A stretch of 26,963 nucleotides of DNA. It comes from CAZKUN01 sp964555935. GTDB taxonomy: Bacteria; Armatimonadota; Zipacnadia; Zipacnadales; VGFC01. The translations under genes and the position numbers were made by a program. The stretch is taken from assembly GCA_964555935.1 (NCBI GenBank), contig CAZKUN010000117.1, positions 1 through 26,963 of the forward strand, given 5' to 3'. This document shows positions 6,868 through 14,436 of the stretch, piece after piece. The notes below the pieces were generated by a model, which was given only the letters and a program-made list of their open reading frames with translations, was not told where the DNA came from and did not search any database. Positions within the stretch are counted from its first letter, which is position 1, and every line of letters starts with the position of its first letter.

Positions 6868-8418
6868 CTACTCCCTCGTGAGAACCTCCACGCTCTCATC
6901 GGTCACCTTGAGCCACTTGCCTCGGATGCTGCTCCCGCCGCCCTCTTCGTAGTAGACGATGAACACGCGGCCGTCGGGCAGCTCGCACATGCTCGGATAC
7001 GCGCCGCCGCAGTCGTCGATCTTCACAGGCCCATGCCACGTCTTCGCTTCGTCGAAGGTGTAGTGCAGCGAGGTTGCCGGGAGTCGGTGGGCGACGAGGA
7101 TTGTGCCTGATGAATGCCTGAAGAGATACGCCGCGTGACCCTCGAATCCCATCGGCGCTGAGTCGGACCATGTCAGCCCGAGGTCGGGGCTGGTGGCGTA
7201 GCACATGCAGGGCCGCATCACGGCCAGAAGATCTCCGTTCTTGAGTTCGATGACGTCGGTCTCGGCGTCGTGTCGGTGTCCGCTTTCCTTGCCGATGTCG
7301 ATGGGCGTTGACCACGTCTTTCCGCCGTCGGTCGAGCGGGTTACGGCGCCCCAGGCGCTGCCGCCTCCCTCGCTGTAGAGGCCCAATATCAGCGTGCCGT
7401 CGGCCATTTCGCGGACGGGAGCGGAGCAGTAGTAGGTGTCGCTGATGAGCGTGGTCTCGGTCTCCCATGTGCTACCGCCGTCGTCGGAGCGGATGATGTG
7501 CGTTCCGCCGTTGCCCCACCGCTCGCCTTCTGGGAATAGCGAGAAGAAAGAGCAGATAAGCGTGCCGTCGGAGAGCTGCGCAATGTGGGGATCGCGGTTG
7601 TCGATATCGTCGTCGAAGACGACCGTCGCCTCGCCCCACGTCTCGCCATCATCGGTCGACCGAACGGCGCAGATCCGACCGCCCTTCGGGAGCTGGTCGT
7701 TCGGCATCGAGACGTGCCCGTAGCCCGCGTACATCACGCAGAGCAAGTCGCCATTTTGCAGCCGCACGACATCGGGGAACGCCTCGTATCCGCCGGCTCC
7801 CGCGTCCTTACAGACCATCACGTGTGATGGTTTCACGATGTGCCACCCTTCCTGAATCTCGGCCGGCTTGCCGCGCAGTTCGACGTTTCGAAATTTCACG
7901 TGCCCTTGGCTCGTGCCCAGCCCGACGCAGCCGGCGGCGAGGGCCTCGTCCTCGGCCTCGAGGAGCACGTCATCGTTCAGCAGGATCTCCAGCTTCGTGC
8001 CGATGCACCGCACCCCTCCCTTGCTCCACTCGCCGGCGGGGATGCTGACGCCGCCCTTGCGGCCGATCTCCGTCCACACGGCGGCAGGACTGGACTTGAC
8101 GAGGATGACCTGGCGGTTCTTGCTGTCGAAATGGGCCCAGTAGAATGTCAAGCTGTCGGTTGACCGGCACGTCAGGATAGCCGCCCGCACGCCATCGCCG
8201 CCGTCGTCGACGGGCTGAAACTCGGCCGAGAACTCGAGGTCGGAGCGGACCTCTCCGGGCAGAAATGCAAAGCCAGTTCCGCCCGCGTTGGTTTGCTCAA
8301 GCACACCGTCGACAACGGCCCACTCGCCCTCCGTGACGACCCAGTCCTTCGCGAGCGTCTCAGGCGTGATGTCGAGTTGCAGCAGGGCAAATGCCGCCAG
8401 CAGTGAGATTGCGTCCAT
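6868..8418 (-). CDS. Secreted sialidase-like BNR-repeat protein with an N-terminal jelly-roll domain
   Basis: A 516-residue protein starting at ATG 8418, with AGGAG 7 bases upstream and a short signal-like N-terminus (MDAISLLAAFALLQLDIT). Residues about 20-190 form a concanavalin-like or DUF1080-like sandwich ('WVVTEGEWAVVDGVLEQ', 'FRNVELRG'). The rest is a six-bladed sialidase-type propeller, with 'YEAFPDVVRLQNGDLLCV' near its start and Asp boxes STDDGETW, SDDGGSTW, STDGGKTW and SPDLGLTW, plus a degenerate fifth (TFDEAKTW). Members of this fold include sialidases and other exo-glycosidases as well as non-enzymatic proteins. I could not confirm the catalytic Arg triad and Tyr/Glu pair, so sialidase activity is not assured. 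It follows the TPR gene by 4 bases, in one operon. Confidence 0.85.
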   Translation of the reverse strand: MDAISLLAAFALLQLDITPETLAKDWVVTEGEWAVVDGVLEQTNAGGTGFAFLPGEVRSDLEFSAEFQPVDDGGDGVRAAILTCRSTDSLTFYWAHFDSKNRQVILVKSSPAAVWTEIGRKGGVSIPAGEWSKGGVRCIGTKLEILLNDDVLLEAEDEALAAGCVGLGTSQGHVKFRNVELRGKPAEIQEGWHIVKPSHVMVCKDAGAGGYEAFPDVVRLQNGDLLCVMYAGYGHVSMPNDQLPKGGRICAVRSTDDGETWGEATVVFDDDIDNRDPHIAQLSDGTLICSFFSLFPEGERWGNGGTHIIRSDDGGSTWETETTLISDTYYCSAPVREMADGTLILGLYSEGGGSAWGAVTRSTDGGKTWSTPIDIGKESGHRHDAETDVIELKNGDLLAVMRPCMCYATSPDLGLTWSDSAPMGFEGHAAYLFRHSSGTILVAHRLPATSLHYTFDEAKTWHGPVKIDDCGGAYPSMCELPDGRVFIVYYEEGGGSSIRGKWLKVTDESVEVLTRE

Positions 8419-8422
8419 GGGG

Positions 8423-9991
8423 CTACTCCTCAGTGGTGAATTCGACGATCCGGACCTCGTCGATGAGCAACGGGCCGGCGTCGTCAGATGCGTCGGTTTG
8501 GATGCTGAGTCCCGAGAACGGGCCCTCGCGCGGGACCTCGCCGATGTACTGGTCATCGATCTGCGCGCTGACGGTGCGGCCCGTCACGTCGATAGTGAGG
8601 ACGCGCCAACCGTAGGAGCGCTGGGCGGCGTCTTCCCGCTGGCCGATGAAGGCGTACCCGCCCTCGTCGATGAGGAATGGGGCGCAGGTGTGGTCCTCGT
8701 CAGAGTAGAGGTTGATCCGCGTCACGGGCATCGGCCGGGCGCCGACTGGATCGTCGAGCAGCGTCAGCGTGATGCTCGCGACGTCGCTTTCGCCGAAGGA
8801 GGTGTAGGCCTCATGGCCCGGCTCAAGCCTCATGCAGATTCCGTCGCCCGGGGTGTCGGCCTCGGGCGCCTCGGTGAGCGGGGTGATGTCGGGCTCCTCG
8901 CGTCGCAGCCGCCACTTCACGGCCCCGCGCCTGAATGAATCGATGAGCAGCGGGCGCTTGCCGCGCATCGCAGCCAGCTCGCGCTTGGCGGCGGCGGCGA
9001 ACCCGCCCGATGGATCGGCCTGGAGGTACTCCCTGAGTTCGAGCCTCGCATCGTCCCACGCGCCGACCTCGGCGTGGGTGATGCCGAGGATGAACGACGC
9101 CTCGGGGACGGTGCCGCGCACCTTCGTCGCCTCGGCGATCGCAGTCGCCTGGTCGCCGGCCTGATACGCCTCCAGCGCCAAGGCAAATGACTCGCGCGGC
9201 TCCGGCGCCTCGATGGCATCCTGGGCCGCGACGAGCGCCTCCAGTTCGCGTTGCTGCTCGGCGAGTTTCTCCTGCTCGGCTTTGACGCGCGCGTACTCCT
9301 GCGCGAGGTTCGCCATCTCCTTGCAGCGGGCGCTGTTGGGCTGGTCGTCTATGTCTCGGTAGACTCGCGCGGCCCGGAGGTAGAAGTGCTTGATGCGCGG
9401 GAAGTCAAAAGGCGGGCGCTGGGCCTCGCATCGCGCCATGCGCTCAAATGCGCCTGCCCGAACGGCACCGTCGGCGGAACTCTCCGTGAGGGCTGCGTAT
9501 GAGGTGATGGCGTTGAGATAATCGCCGCGTTGCTCGAGGTCCCTCGCTCGATCCCACGCCTGGACGATCTGCCTCGGCGGGCCCGGCGGGATATTCGGCT
9601 CCGGCGTCTCAATCAGCTCCGGCGCCGGGGTGCTCGTCTCGATGAAGAGACCCCGGATTTCCGCGAGCTTCTGGCGGGCCATCACGATGTGCTCGCCGCG
9701 AGGGTGACGCTGGATGTAGCGGTTCAGGTAGTCAGCCGCCATCTCGGAATCCTGGCGGGCGACGTGCGTGACGGCGACTCCCCACAGCGCTTCGGGGTGG
9801 TTTGGGTCTTCGGCGAGGGTCGTCTGGTAGATGTCGAGCGCCGCGGAGTAGTCTGCCTGCTCGCGCAAGGCGTGGGCGTCATCAACGGGGCTAGGTCGGG
9901 GCGCGACGAGGGTTAGCGAGACGGCCGCACCGGCCATCAGCACGGTCGCCACGATAACGTAGACCCACTTGCCCCTCGTGCTAGCACTCAC
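8423..9991 (-). CDS. Membrane-anchored TPR protein with C-terminal lectin-like domain
   Basis: A 522-residue protein starting with GTG at 9991 that overlaps the flippase stop by 4 bases (GTGA). Residues 10-30 form one membrane anchor. TPR-like helical repeats follow ('ADYSAALDIYQTTLAEDPNHPEAL' near 46-69, 'GDYLNAITSYAAL' near 156-168), then a glutamate/glutamine-rich coiled coil (about 230-262). More TPRs follow ('YQAGDQATAIAEATKV', 'GAWDDARLELREYLQADP'). From about 348 to the end comes a beta-rich domain ('LLIDSFRRGAVKWRL' through 'LLIDEVRIVEF') that resembles LamG/DUF1080 sandwich folds. It probably faces the periplasm and scaffolds other proteins or surface glycan work, given the flippase before it and the sialidase-like gene after it. 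Exact role unknown. Confidence 0.8.
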   Translation of the reverse strand: MSASTRGKWVYVIVATVLMAGAAVSLTLVAPRPSPVDDAHALREQADYSAALDIYQTTLAEDPNHPEALWGVAVTHVARQDSEMAADYLNRYIQRHPRGEHIVMARQKLAEIRGLFIETSTPAPELIETPEPNIPPGPPRQIVQAWDRARDLEQRGDYLNAITSYAALTESSADGAVRAGAFERMARCEAQRPPFDFPRIKHFYLRAARVYRDIDDQPNSARCKEMANLAQEYARVKAEQEKLAEQQRELEALVAAQDAIEAPEPRESFALALEAYQAGDQATAIAEATKVRGTVPEASFILGITHAEVGAWDDARLELREYLQADPSGGFAAAAKRELAAMRGKRPLLIDSFRRGAVKWRLRREEPDITPLTEAPEADTPGDGICMRLEPGHEAYTSFGESDVASITLTLLDDPVGARPMPVTRINLYSDEDHTCAPFLIDEGGYAFIGQREDAAQRSYGWRVLTIDVTGRTVSAQIDDQYIGEVPREGPFSGLSIQTDASDDAGPLLIDEVRIVEFTTEE

Positions 9992-11502
9992 GCATCGGGG
10001 TTCTCCCCGGGATCGCGGGGCTCCTCCCGGCGGCGCAGACGCGACACGATGCCCGTCTGGCGCTCTGCGATCCAGATCAGCGGAGCCGTCAGCGCGACGA
10101 AGATTGGGACCCCTATCAGGTCAGCCATCATGGGCGAATCCGAGAGGGAGATTCCTGGGACGCCGCCCTTCAGGACGAAAAGGACCGCCGAGCAGTAGGC
10201 CAGCGGGACGATCGCCCATGCGAGGAGGTTGGCGATGCGAGTTGCGGGCACATCCAGCGCCAGCAATCCTCGCCACGTCGTTAGCAGTCCGCCGATGGCC
10301 CAGCCCACGCCGGCTCCGAGGGCGAGTTCGTGCATGGGGGCGTCTCGGCTGGCGAGCCACCACACCAATGATCCCGCCACGGCCGCCGCGGCCAGGTCGC
10401 AGACCATCATCTCGGTCTCGCGGTTTCGCGCGATCAACGTGGCGCGCAAGGCCGTCGGCACTGCCAGGAGCACCATTGCCATCAAGAGGATCTGCACCGG
10501 CGCGATGGCGTCGACGTACCGCGGTAGGATGACCCGGAGCATGATCGGGCCAGCGAGGGCGGTGAATCCGGCAAGCGCGGGCATGAGAATGCCCATCGCC
10601 TTCGTGCCCTGGAGCACCGCACCTGTGATGGCCGCACTGTTGCCTTCGCCGTGCGCCTTCAGGACCTTTGGGGTTACGACCTCGCCGACCGCTCCAGGAA
10701 CGTTATACAGGTATGCCGAGAGCTGCCACGCCACGTCGTAGAACCCGAGCGTGCCCGCCCCGAAGACTTTCACAATGACCACCTTGTCGATGGTCCTCAA
10801 GATGCGGTGGCACAGGTTCACGCCGAGAATCGGCATGCCGGCCTTGGCTAGTTCCACCGCCGCTCGGATGTCAAGCAGCGGCATCACAGGCAGCACCTTG
10901 TGTGACATCAGGTAGAGGCAGACGACGCCAAGCCCGATCGCCCACCCGACCATGGTCCCGGGGGCATCCATCAGGGCCGAGCCCGCCACTACGAGGGCCA
11001 GGAGCACCAAGGCCTCGATCACCGTTGCCCGGGCCATCAGCCGGAATTGCTGCCTGGCCCGCAGGACGAGTCGAAACACGGTCGATACCTGCATGAAGAT
11101 CAGGTAGACCCCGCCGATGGCGAGGGCATAGCGCGTCTTGACACCCGTGCCGGTGGCTAGCAGCGCGTAGGCCCACATCACCGACGCACCCGCGAGCGCC
11201 GTCAAGAACACTACTGTGATCCCTGCGCGCTCGAGCCGCTCCGCCTCTTTCTCACGGCCTTGCCCGATGAGGACCGGGATTCTCTTTGAGATCCCGTCGA
11301 TGACGCCAAGGTGGAGGTAGGTCAGGTAGGCCGTCACCAAGAAGACGATCCCCACGATGCCTCGCGAGACGGGGGATGGCAATAGGCGCGTGTAGAGGAT
11401 TCCACGCAGGACGCCAAGTCCGAGGGAGATGTACGATGCCCCGCCGACGAGCGCGACGGCTGTGGAGAAGCTGAGAACTCTCCCTGATGATGGGTCGGGC
11501 AT
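9988..11502 (-). CDS. Polysaccharide/oligosaccharide flippase (MATE/MVF superfamily, Wzx-like)
   Basis: A membrane protein of about 504 residues with around a dozen hydrophobic helices. It should move lipid-linked glycan units across the inner membrane. Typical Wzx/polysaccharide_synt features are the N-terminal 'ALVGGASYISLGLGVLRGILYTRLL', the helix 'VGIVFLVTAYLTYLHLGVIDGI', and the later 'LAKAGMPILGVNLCHRILRTIDKVVIVKVFGAGTLGFYDVAWQL' region, read here in part. I prefer ATG at 11502. A TTG at 11526 would add 8 residues, and neither start has a clear ribosome site. It leads the operon with the TPR and sialidase-like genes. Two degraded pieces of a close paralogue lie at 12503-12570 and 17471-17688. 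Confidence 0.88.
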   Translation of the reverse strand: MPDPSSGRVLSFSTAVALVGGASYISLGLGVLRGILYTRLLPSPVSRGIVGIVFLVTAYLTYLHLGVIDGISKRIPVLIGQGREKEAERLERAGITVVFLTALAGASVMWAYALLATGTGVKTRYALAIGGVYLIFMQVSTVFRLVLRARQQFRLMARATVIEALVLLALVVAGSALMDAPGTMVGWAIGLGVVCLYLMSHKVLPVMPLLDIRAAVELAKAGMPILGVNLCHRILRTIDKVVIVKVFGAGTLGFYDVAWQLSAYLYNVPGAVGEVVTPKVLKAHGEGNSAAITGAVLQGTKAMGILMPALAGFTALAGPIMLRVILPRYVDAIAPVQILLMAMVLLAVPTALRATLIARNRETEMMVCDLAAAAVAGSLVWWLASRDAPMHELALGAGVGWAIGGLLTTWRGLLALDVPATRIANLLAWAIVPLAYCSAVLFVLKGGVPGISLSDSPMMADLIGVPIFVALTAPLIWIAERQTGIVSRLRRREEPRDPGENPDA

Positions 11503-11584
11503 GTCGCTAGGCAATGCTGGATCCAATGTTGCTTCAGTGTTGGGTGTCCCGGCGCCGTTGCCGTCCTACTGTGACTATACCATA

Positions 11585-11677
11585 TTCGGGCGTCTGCGGT
11601 TCCCGCTGGTGGGTGGATGTTGAGGCGCGGAGTCTCTCCGGGATGTCCTGAGGAAGCTGAGGGGGGTGTGGGTCGGT
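11585..11677. repeat. Dispersed direct repeat R, copy 1
   Basis: It aligns without gaps to 12735-12827 at an offset of 1150 bases, with about 14 mismatches over roughly 93 bases. It includes a central 32-base identical core running from 11596 (GCGGTTCCCGCTGGTGGG...) to about 11627. It sits about 70 bases beyond the 3' end of the zinc-ribbon membrane protein gene and upstream of the flippase. It is not obviously coding. Confidence 0.75.
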
Positions 11678-11748
11678 GAGCGTCGGGCTGCGGCGTGGAC
11701 GATGGCACTGGCCGCGTTTCGCGCTCGAGGTGCTTCCATGGCCACAGC

Positions 11749-12441
11749 CTACGCGTCCGACTCGTCGTCCGGAAAGTGCTCCGGCCTGTACACAGCCCGG
11801 ATCTGCATTCTGGCTCCACAGTTACCGCAGGTTACGCCCACTCCCATCGAGTCCCGCCGTTTCGTCCGGACCACTTCGATTTCCAGGTACCGATGTCCGC
11901 AGTCGGGGCAGCGGATCCGCGGGGTAGGCAACTCCGTTGCCCGGTTTGCCGCACGGACCCAGATCCGGCTCAGCCCGCGGCTGTCGCTGCATGCCGAGCA
12001 GGTCCCCGACCACTCCTCGTCCAAGCGGTACAGCGGGCACAGGCAGATGCCCGAGGTGACGACCGCGATCGTGACCCCCAACGCCACTACCCCTCCCAGG
12101 CGCGGCGCGACTCGCCAGAATGACCCGCCCTCTGTGATGGCATGGACCACTCCTGTGAACCCACATGTCAGCACGGTCGCGGACGCCATCGCCGCGTAGG
12201 CGAACCTCACCCTCTCCGCCCCCTCGGCTCGCAGCCTGTACCAGTAGAAGGCGACGAGGGCCCCCGCGGACACCCATGTCCACAGCATGATGGGCCACGA
12301 CCAGTACGTGCCCCACAAGCTCGACGGTGGATCAGCCTGCTTCAGACGCTGCACGATCAACACCCCGAGGACGATCCAGCCCAGCACGGCGGCTACGCCG
12401 AGCGCCCTGATCACAACCCCACGTCCACTGGCCCAAGACAT
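11749..12441 (-). CDS. Membrane protein with C-terminal zinc ribbon
   Basis: A 230-residue protein starting at ATG 12441 with GGGAGG 6 bases upstream. The N-terminal half has about four membrane helices ('IRALGVAAVLGWIVLGVLIV' near 11-30, 'IMLWTWVSAGALVAFYWY' near 51-68, 'AMASATVLTCGFTGVVHAI' near 84-102, 'VVALGVTIAVVTSGICLC' near 118-135). The C-terminal part carries C148/C151 and then CPDCGH (178-183) and CGNCG (205-209), so two CxxC pairs 27 residues apart form a plausible zinc ribbon. Family not recognised. It stands alone between repeat scars, and function cannot be assigned. Confidence 0.75.
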   Translation of the reverse strand: MSWASGRGVVIRALGVAAVLGWIVLGVLIVQRLKQADPPSSLWGTYWSWPIMLWTWVSAGALVAFYWYRLRAEGAERVRFAYAAMASATVLTCGFTGVVHAITEGGSFWRVAPRLGGVVALGVTIAVVTSGICLCPLYRLDEEWSGTCSACSDSRGLSRIWVRAANRATELPTPRIRCPDCGHRYLEIEVVRTKRRDSMGVGVTCGNCGARMQIRAVYRPEHFPDDESDA

Positions 12442-12460
12442 TCGTACCCTCCCACAAGTC

Positions 12461-12570
12461 ACGGCGCCGCCCACGCTTCTCGCGCCATGCAGATCTGGCC
12501 GGCGAGTCCCAGGGAAATATACGATCCGCCGCCGACGAGGGTGACGGCTGTGGGAAAGCTGAGGCCTCTA
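12461..12570 (-). pseudogene. N-terminal fragment of a second flippase gene
   Basis: Read on the minus strand, 12504-12570 translates to RGLSFPTAVTLVGGGSYISL followed by GL. This is nearly identical to residues of the intact flippase (GRVLSFSTAVALVGGASYISLGLG), and the DNA aligns to 11416-11482 at a constant offset of 1088. Homology stops at TCCCTGGGACTC, after which an unrelated tail runs to a TGA near 12461. It lies just before the zinc-ribbon gene. Confidence 0.75.
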
Positions 12571-12616
12571 TTTGGAAGGGGCGTGATCGCGTACCGTAGT
12601 ATCAGCAATTGATTTT

Positions 12617-12671
12617 GAGTCATGGTACTTCCCAGTTGAGTGATACCAGACAGGGAGGAGCACCATGACTC
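12617..12671. repeat. Short inverted repeat around the transposase-remnant start
   Basis: GAGTCATGGT (12617-12626) and ACCATGACTC (12662-12671) are perfect reverse complements 35 bases apart. The right arm contains the ATG of the transposase remnant, and its ribosome site GGGAGG lies in the loop. It could be translational control or a piece of an insertion-sequence end. Confidence 0.45.
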
Positions 12672-12748
12672 GGATCAAGTCTACGTCAAAGGTGGGATCG
12701 TTGAGAGAGTTGGTTGGTGAGGATTCGGATTTCCTTCGGGCGCTGGCG
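12665..12748 (+). pseudogene. N-terminal remnant of an IS256-like (mutator-type) transposase
   Basis: ATG at 12665 follows a strong GGGAGGAG site and starts MTRIKSTSKVGSLRELVGED, then SDFLRAL. The 'LRELV-ED-DFLR-L' pattern is the usual N-terminus of IS256-family transposases. Right after it the sequence runs into direct repeat copy 2, so the remaining roughly 350 residues are missing. The open frame beyond this point is only the shadow of the oppositely oriented HEAT-like gene. The match rests on about 27 residues, so it is tentative. Confidence 0.5.
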
Positions 12749-12827
12749 GTTCCCGCTGGTGGGTGGATGTTGAGGCGGGGAGTTTCTCCGCGGTGTTCTG
12801 AGGAAGCTACGCGGGTTGTAAGTCGGT
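12735..12827. repeat. Dispersed direct repeat R, copy 2
   Basis: Partner of 11585-11677. It ends at the stop codon of the HEAT-like gene (TGA complement begins at 12827) and starts inside the transposase remnant. It shares the 32-base identical core at 12746-12777. Confidence 0.75.
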
Positions 12828-14275
12828 CACGGCCGGTATGCGTAGTAGCCCATGACCTCGGCCTCGTGCCGTGCGCGATCCGCAAGCTCTTCATCGTCGG
12901 TGCGATCGGCCAACGTGTTCAGAGCTTCGGCGAAGCTCTCGGCTGCGGCGACGCGGTCTTCGGCCACCGTCGCCCAGCACCCATTGGCCCAAGTACCCCA
13001 CGGGCTGCCGGCCCGGCCGCCACACACGCGCTTCATGGCCGCCATCGCGCCGCCCGCCAATTCGGTGTTGGTGGGGAGCTGAAGCAGCAGGTCTGCGAGC
13101 GCCTGGTGCGCTTGTGGGGTGCTGATCTTGCCCAAGGCCACGCAGACACTGTCGGCGCCCAGGAACCCATCGTATGCGGGGACTGCCATGGTTCTCAACT
13201 CAGCCACGGCATCCGCCACGCGCAGCTCGCCCACGCCGTAGACGCCCGCGCGGCGCAAGGCGCCCGGCGGCTCCTCGAGCAAGCTGCTGAAGAAGGTACC
13301 GGCCCGCTCCGCGTCCAGGGCGCCGTATGCATTGACGACGTTCCTAAGCCGCGCGAGTTGCGTCCGGTCGGTCGCTGCCCTGACCGTGTAAGATCGACAG
13401 AACGCTTCGATCCGCGCGCACATTGCTTCCGTATCATCATCCTCCACGAGAGAAGTGAAGCGGCCGAGAGCGCCGCGATCCACAGCGGAGAGGATGGCGA
13501 GGAGTTGCTGCTCGGTGCGTTGTTGTGGATCCGCGTTCAGCCGCGCTTGCTGCAAGGCCGCAATGTACTCGCCCTTGGCCTCGTCGACCGAAGCCGCAGT
13601 CTGCCGGGCGTCGTCGATGATGGCCCAGTCGGTGATGGCGTCGAGAGCTGTGTTCACGACCTCCCAGCTCTCGTCGCTCCCGTCTCGAATGAGGGCGCGT
13701 AGCGCCAGCTTGCGCGCGTCGGCGGAGGCCGCCGGGGCCACGGCCAGCATCTGTTGATGCTCCTGAGCCGTCAGCAGCTCATCGCGGTCAGGCGTGGCGT
13801 AGGAACCGTCGATAAGCTCCCAGCCGCAGGGCTCTCGGTTCTCCATCGACATCGTCTGGAGGAAGGCCTCGATGGAGTCCATCGCGAGGCCTTCGGGCCG
13901 GCTGAGGAAGAGCCTTGGGCAGACGTGCTGGAAGGTGCGGTACACGCGGCCATCCCTGGCGATGATCAAAGCGATCTGGGATTCTTGGTCGTGCGAGGCG
14001 AAGCTGATCATGTAGGCCCAGTCCTCCGGACCGAGCCAGAACAGCCCGTATGCGTAGTTGACCTCGACGCGGTCTGGCGCATCGCAGATGACCTCGAGGA
14101 TCTTGCTCGCGGCACTGGGGCGGGACGCGGCCAGCCCCGCGATCTGACCTTCCTGCCATGCCCGCGCGCGCGGGGTAAGTTCGTCGTCCGCCTCGGTCCC
14201 TGGTCCGGCGTCCGGCTGAGCAACGCCCACGACTGCAACCAACACGAGTGAGGCAACTGTCGGCACTGTCCTCAT
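12827..14275 (-). CDS. Secreted alpha-helical (HEAT-like repeat) protein
   Basis: A protein of about 482 residues starting at ATG 14275 with GGGAGGG upstream, and with a signal peptide (MRTVPTVASLVLVAVVGVAQ). An upstream in-frame ATG at 14305 would bury the signal. The first 150 residues look like a separate globular domain ('LFWLGPEDWAYMISFASHDQ', 'CPRLFLSRPEGLAM'). From about 170 on, paired helices dominate ('ARKLALRALIRDGSDESWEVV', 'LLEEPPGALRRAGVYGVGEL', 'VAELRTMAVPAYDGFLGADSVCVALGKI' in successive units), consistent with HEAT or armadillo-type repeats that bind protein partners. Family not recognised. The start of the protease gene lies upstream beyond a hairpin. Confidence 0.75.
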   Translation of the reverse strand: MRTVPTVASLVLVAVVGVAQPDAGPGTEADDELTPRARAWQEGQIAGLAASRPSAASKILEVICDAPDRVEVNYAYGLFWLGPEDWAYMISFASHDQESQIALIIARDGRVYRTFQHVCPRLFLSRPEGLAMDSIEAFLQTMSMENREPCGWELIDGSYATPDRDELLTAQEHQQMLAVAPAASADARKLALRALIRDGSDESWEVVNTALDAITDWAIIDDARQTAASVDEAKGEYIAALQQARLNADPQQRTEQQLLAILSAVDRGALGRFTSLVEDDDTEAMCARIEAFCRSYTVRAATDRTQLARLRNVVNAYGALDAERAGTFFSSLLEEPPGALRRAGVYGVGELRVADAVAELRTMAVPAYDGFLGADSVCVALGKISTPQAHQALADLLLQLPTNTELAGGAMAAMKRVCGGRAGSPWGTWANGCWATVAEDRVAAAESFAEALNTLADRTDDEELADRARHEAEVMGYYAYRP

Positions 14276-14376
14276 CCTGGTGCCCTCCCACGGTCCGAAA
14301 TGCATGGGACCCTCAGCCCTCTACTAGGTATTAGGAACGCGCGGGAGTGGCTGAGGTTTCGCCGTCGAACAATGGA

Positions 14377-14404
14377 CGAGGCGGGCCAATATCGGCCCGC
14401 CTCG
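14377..14404 (-). terminator. Hairpin downstream of the papain-like protease gene
   Basis: Perfect 11-bp arms (CGAGGCGGGCC and its complement) surround a 6-base loop, 33 bases past the protease stop on the minus strand. No clear U tract follows, so factor-independent termination is possible but not proven. Confidence 0.55.
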
Positions 14405-14436
14405 CTCGGTCCGCTTCGCGAACAGTTCCTCCGCGC

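Noticed and set aside
12749..13702. Continuation of the transposase-remnant frame beyond repeat R2
   Set aside because: It no longer resembles a transposase and simply mirrors the minus-strand HEAT-like gene.
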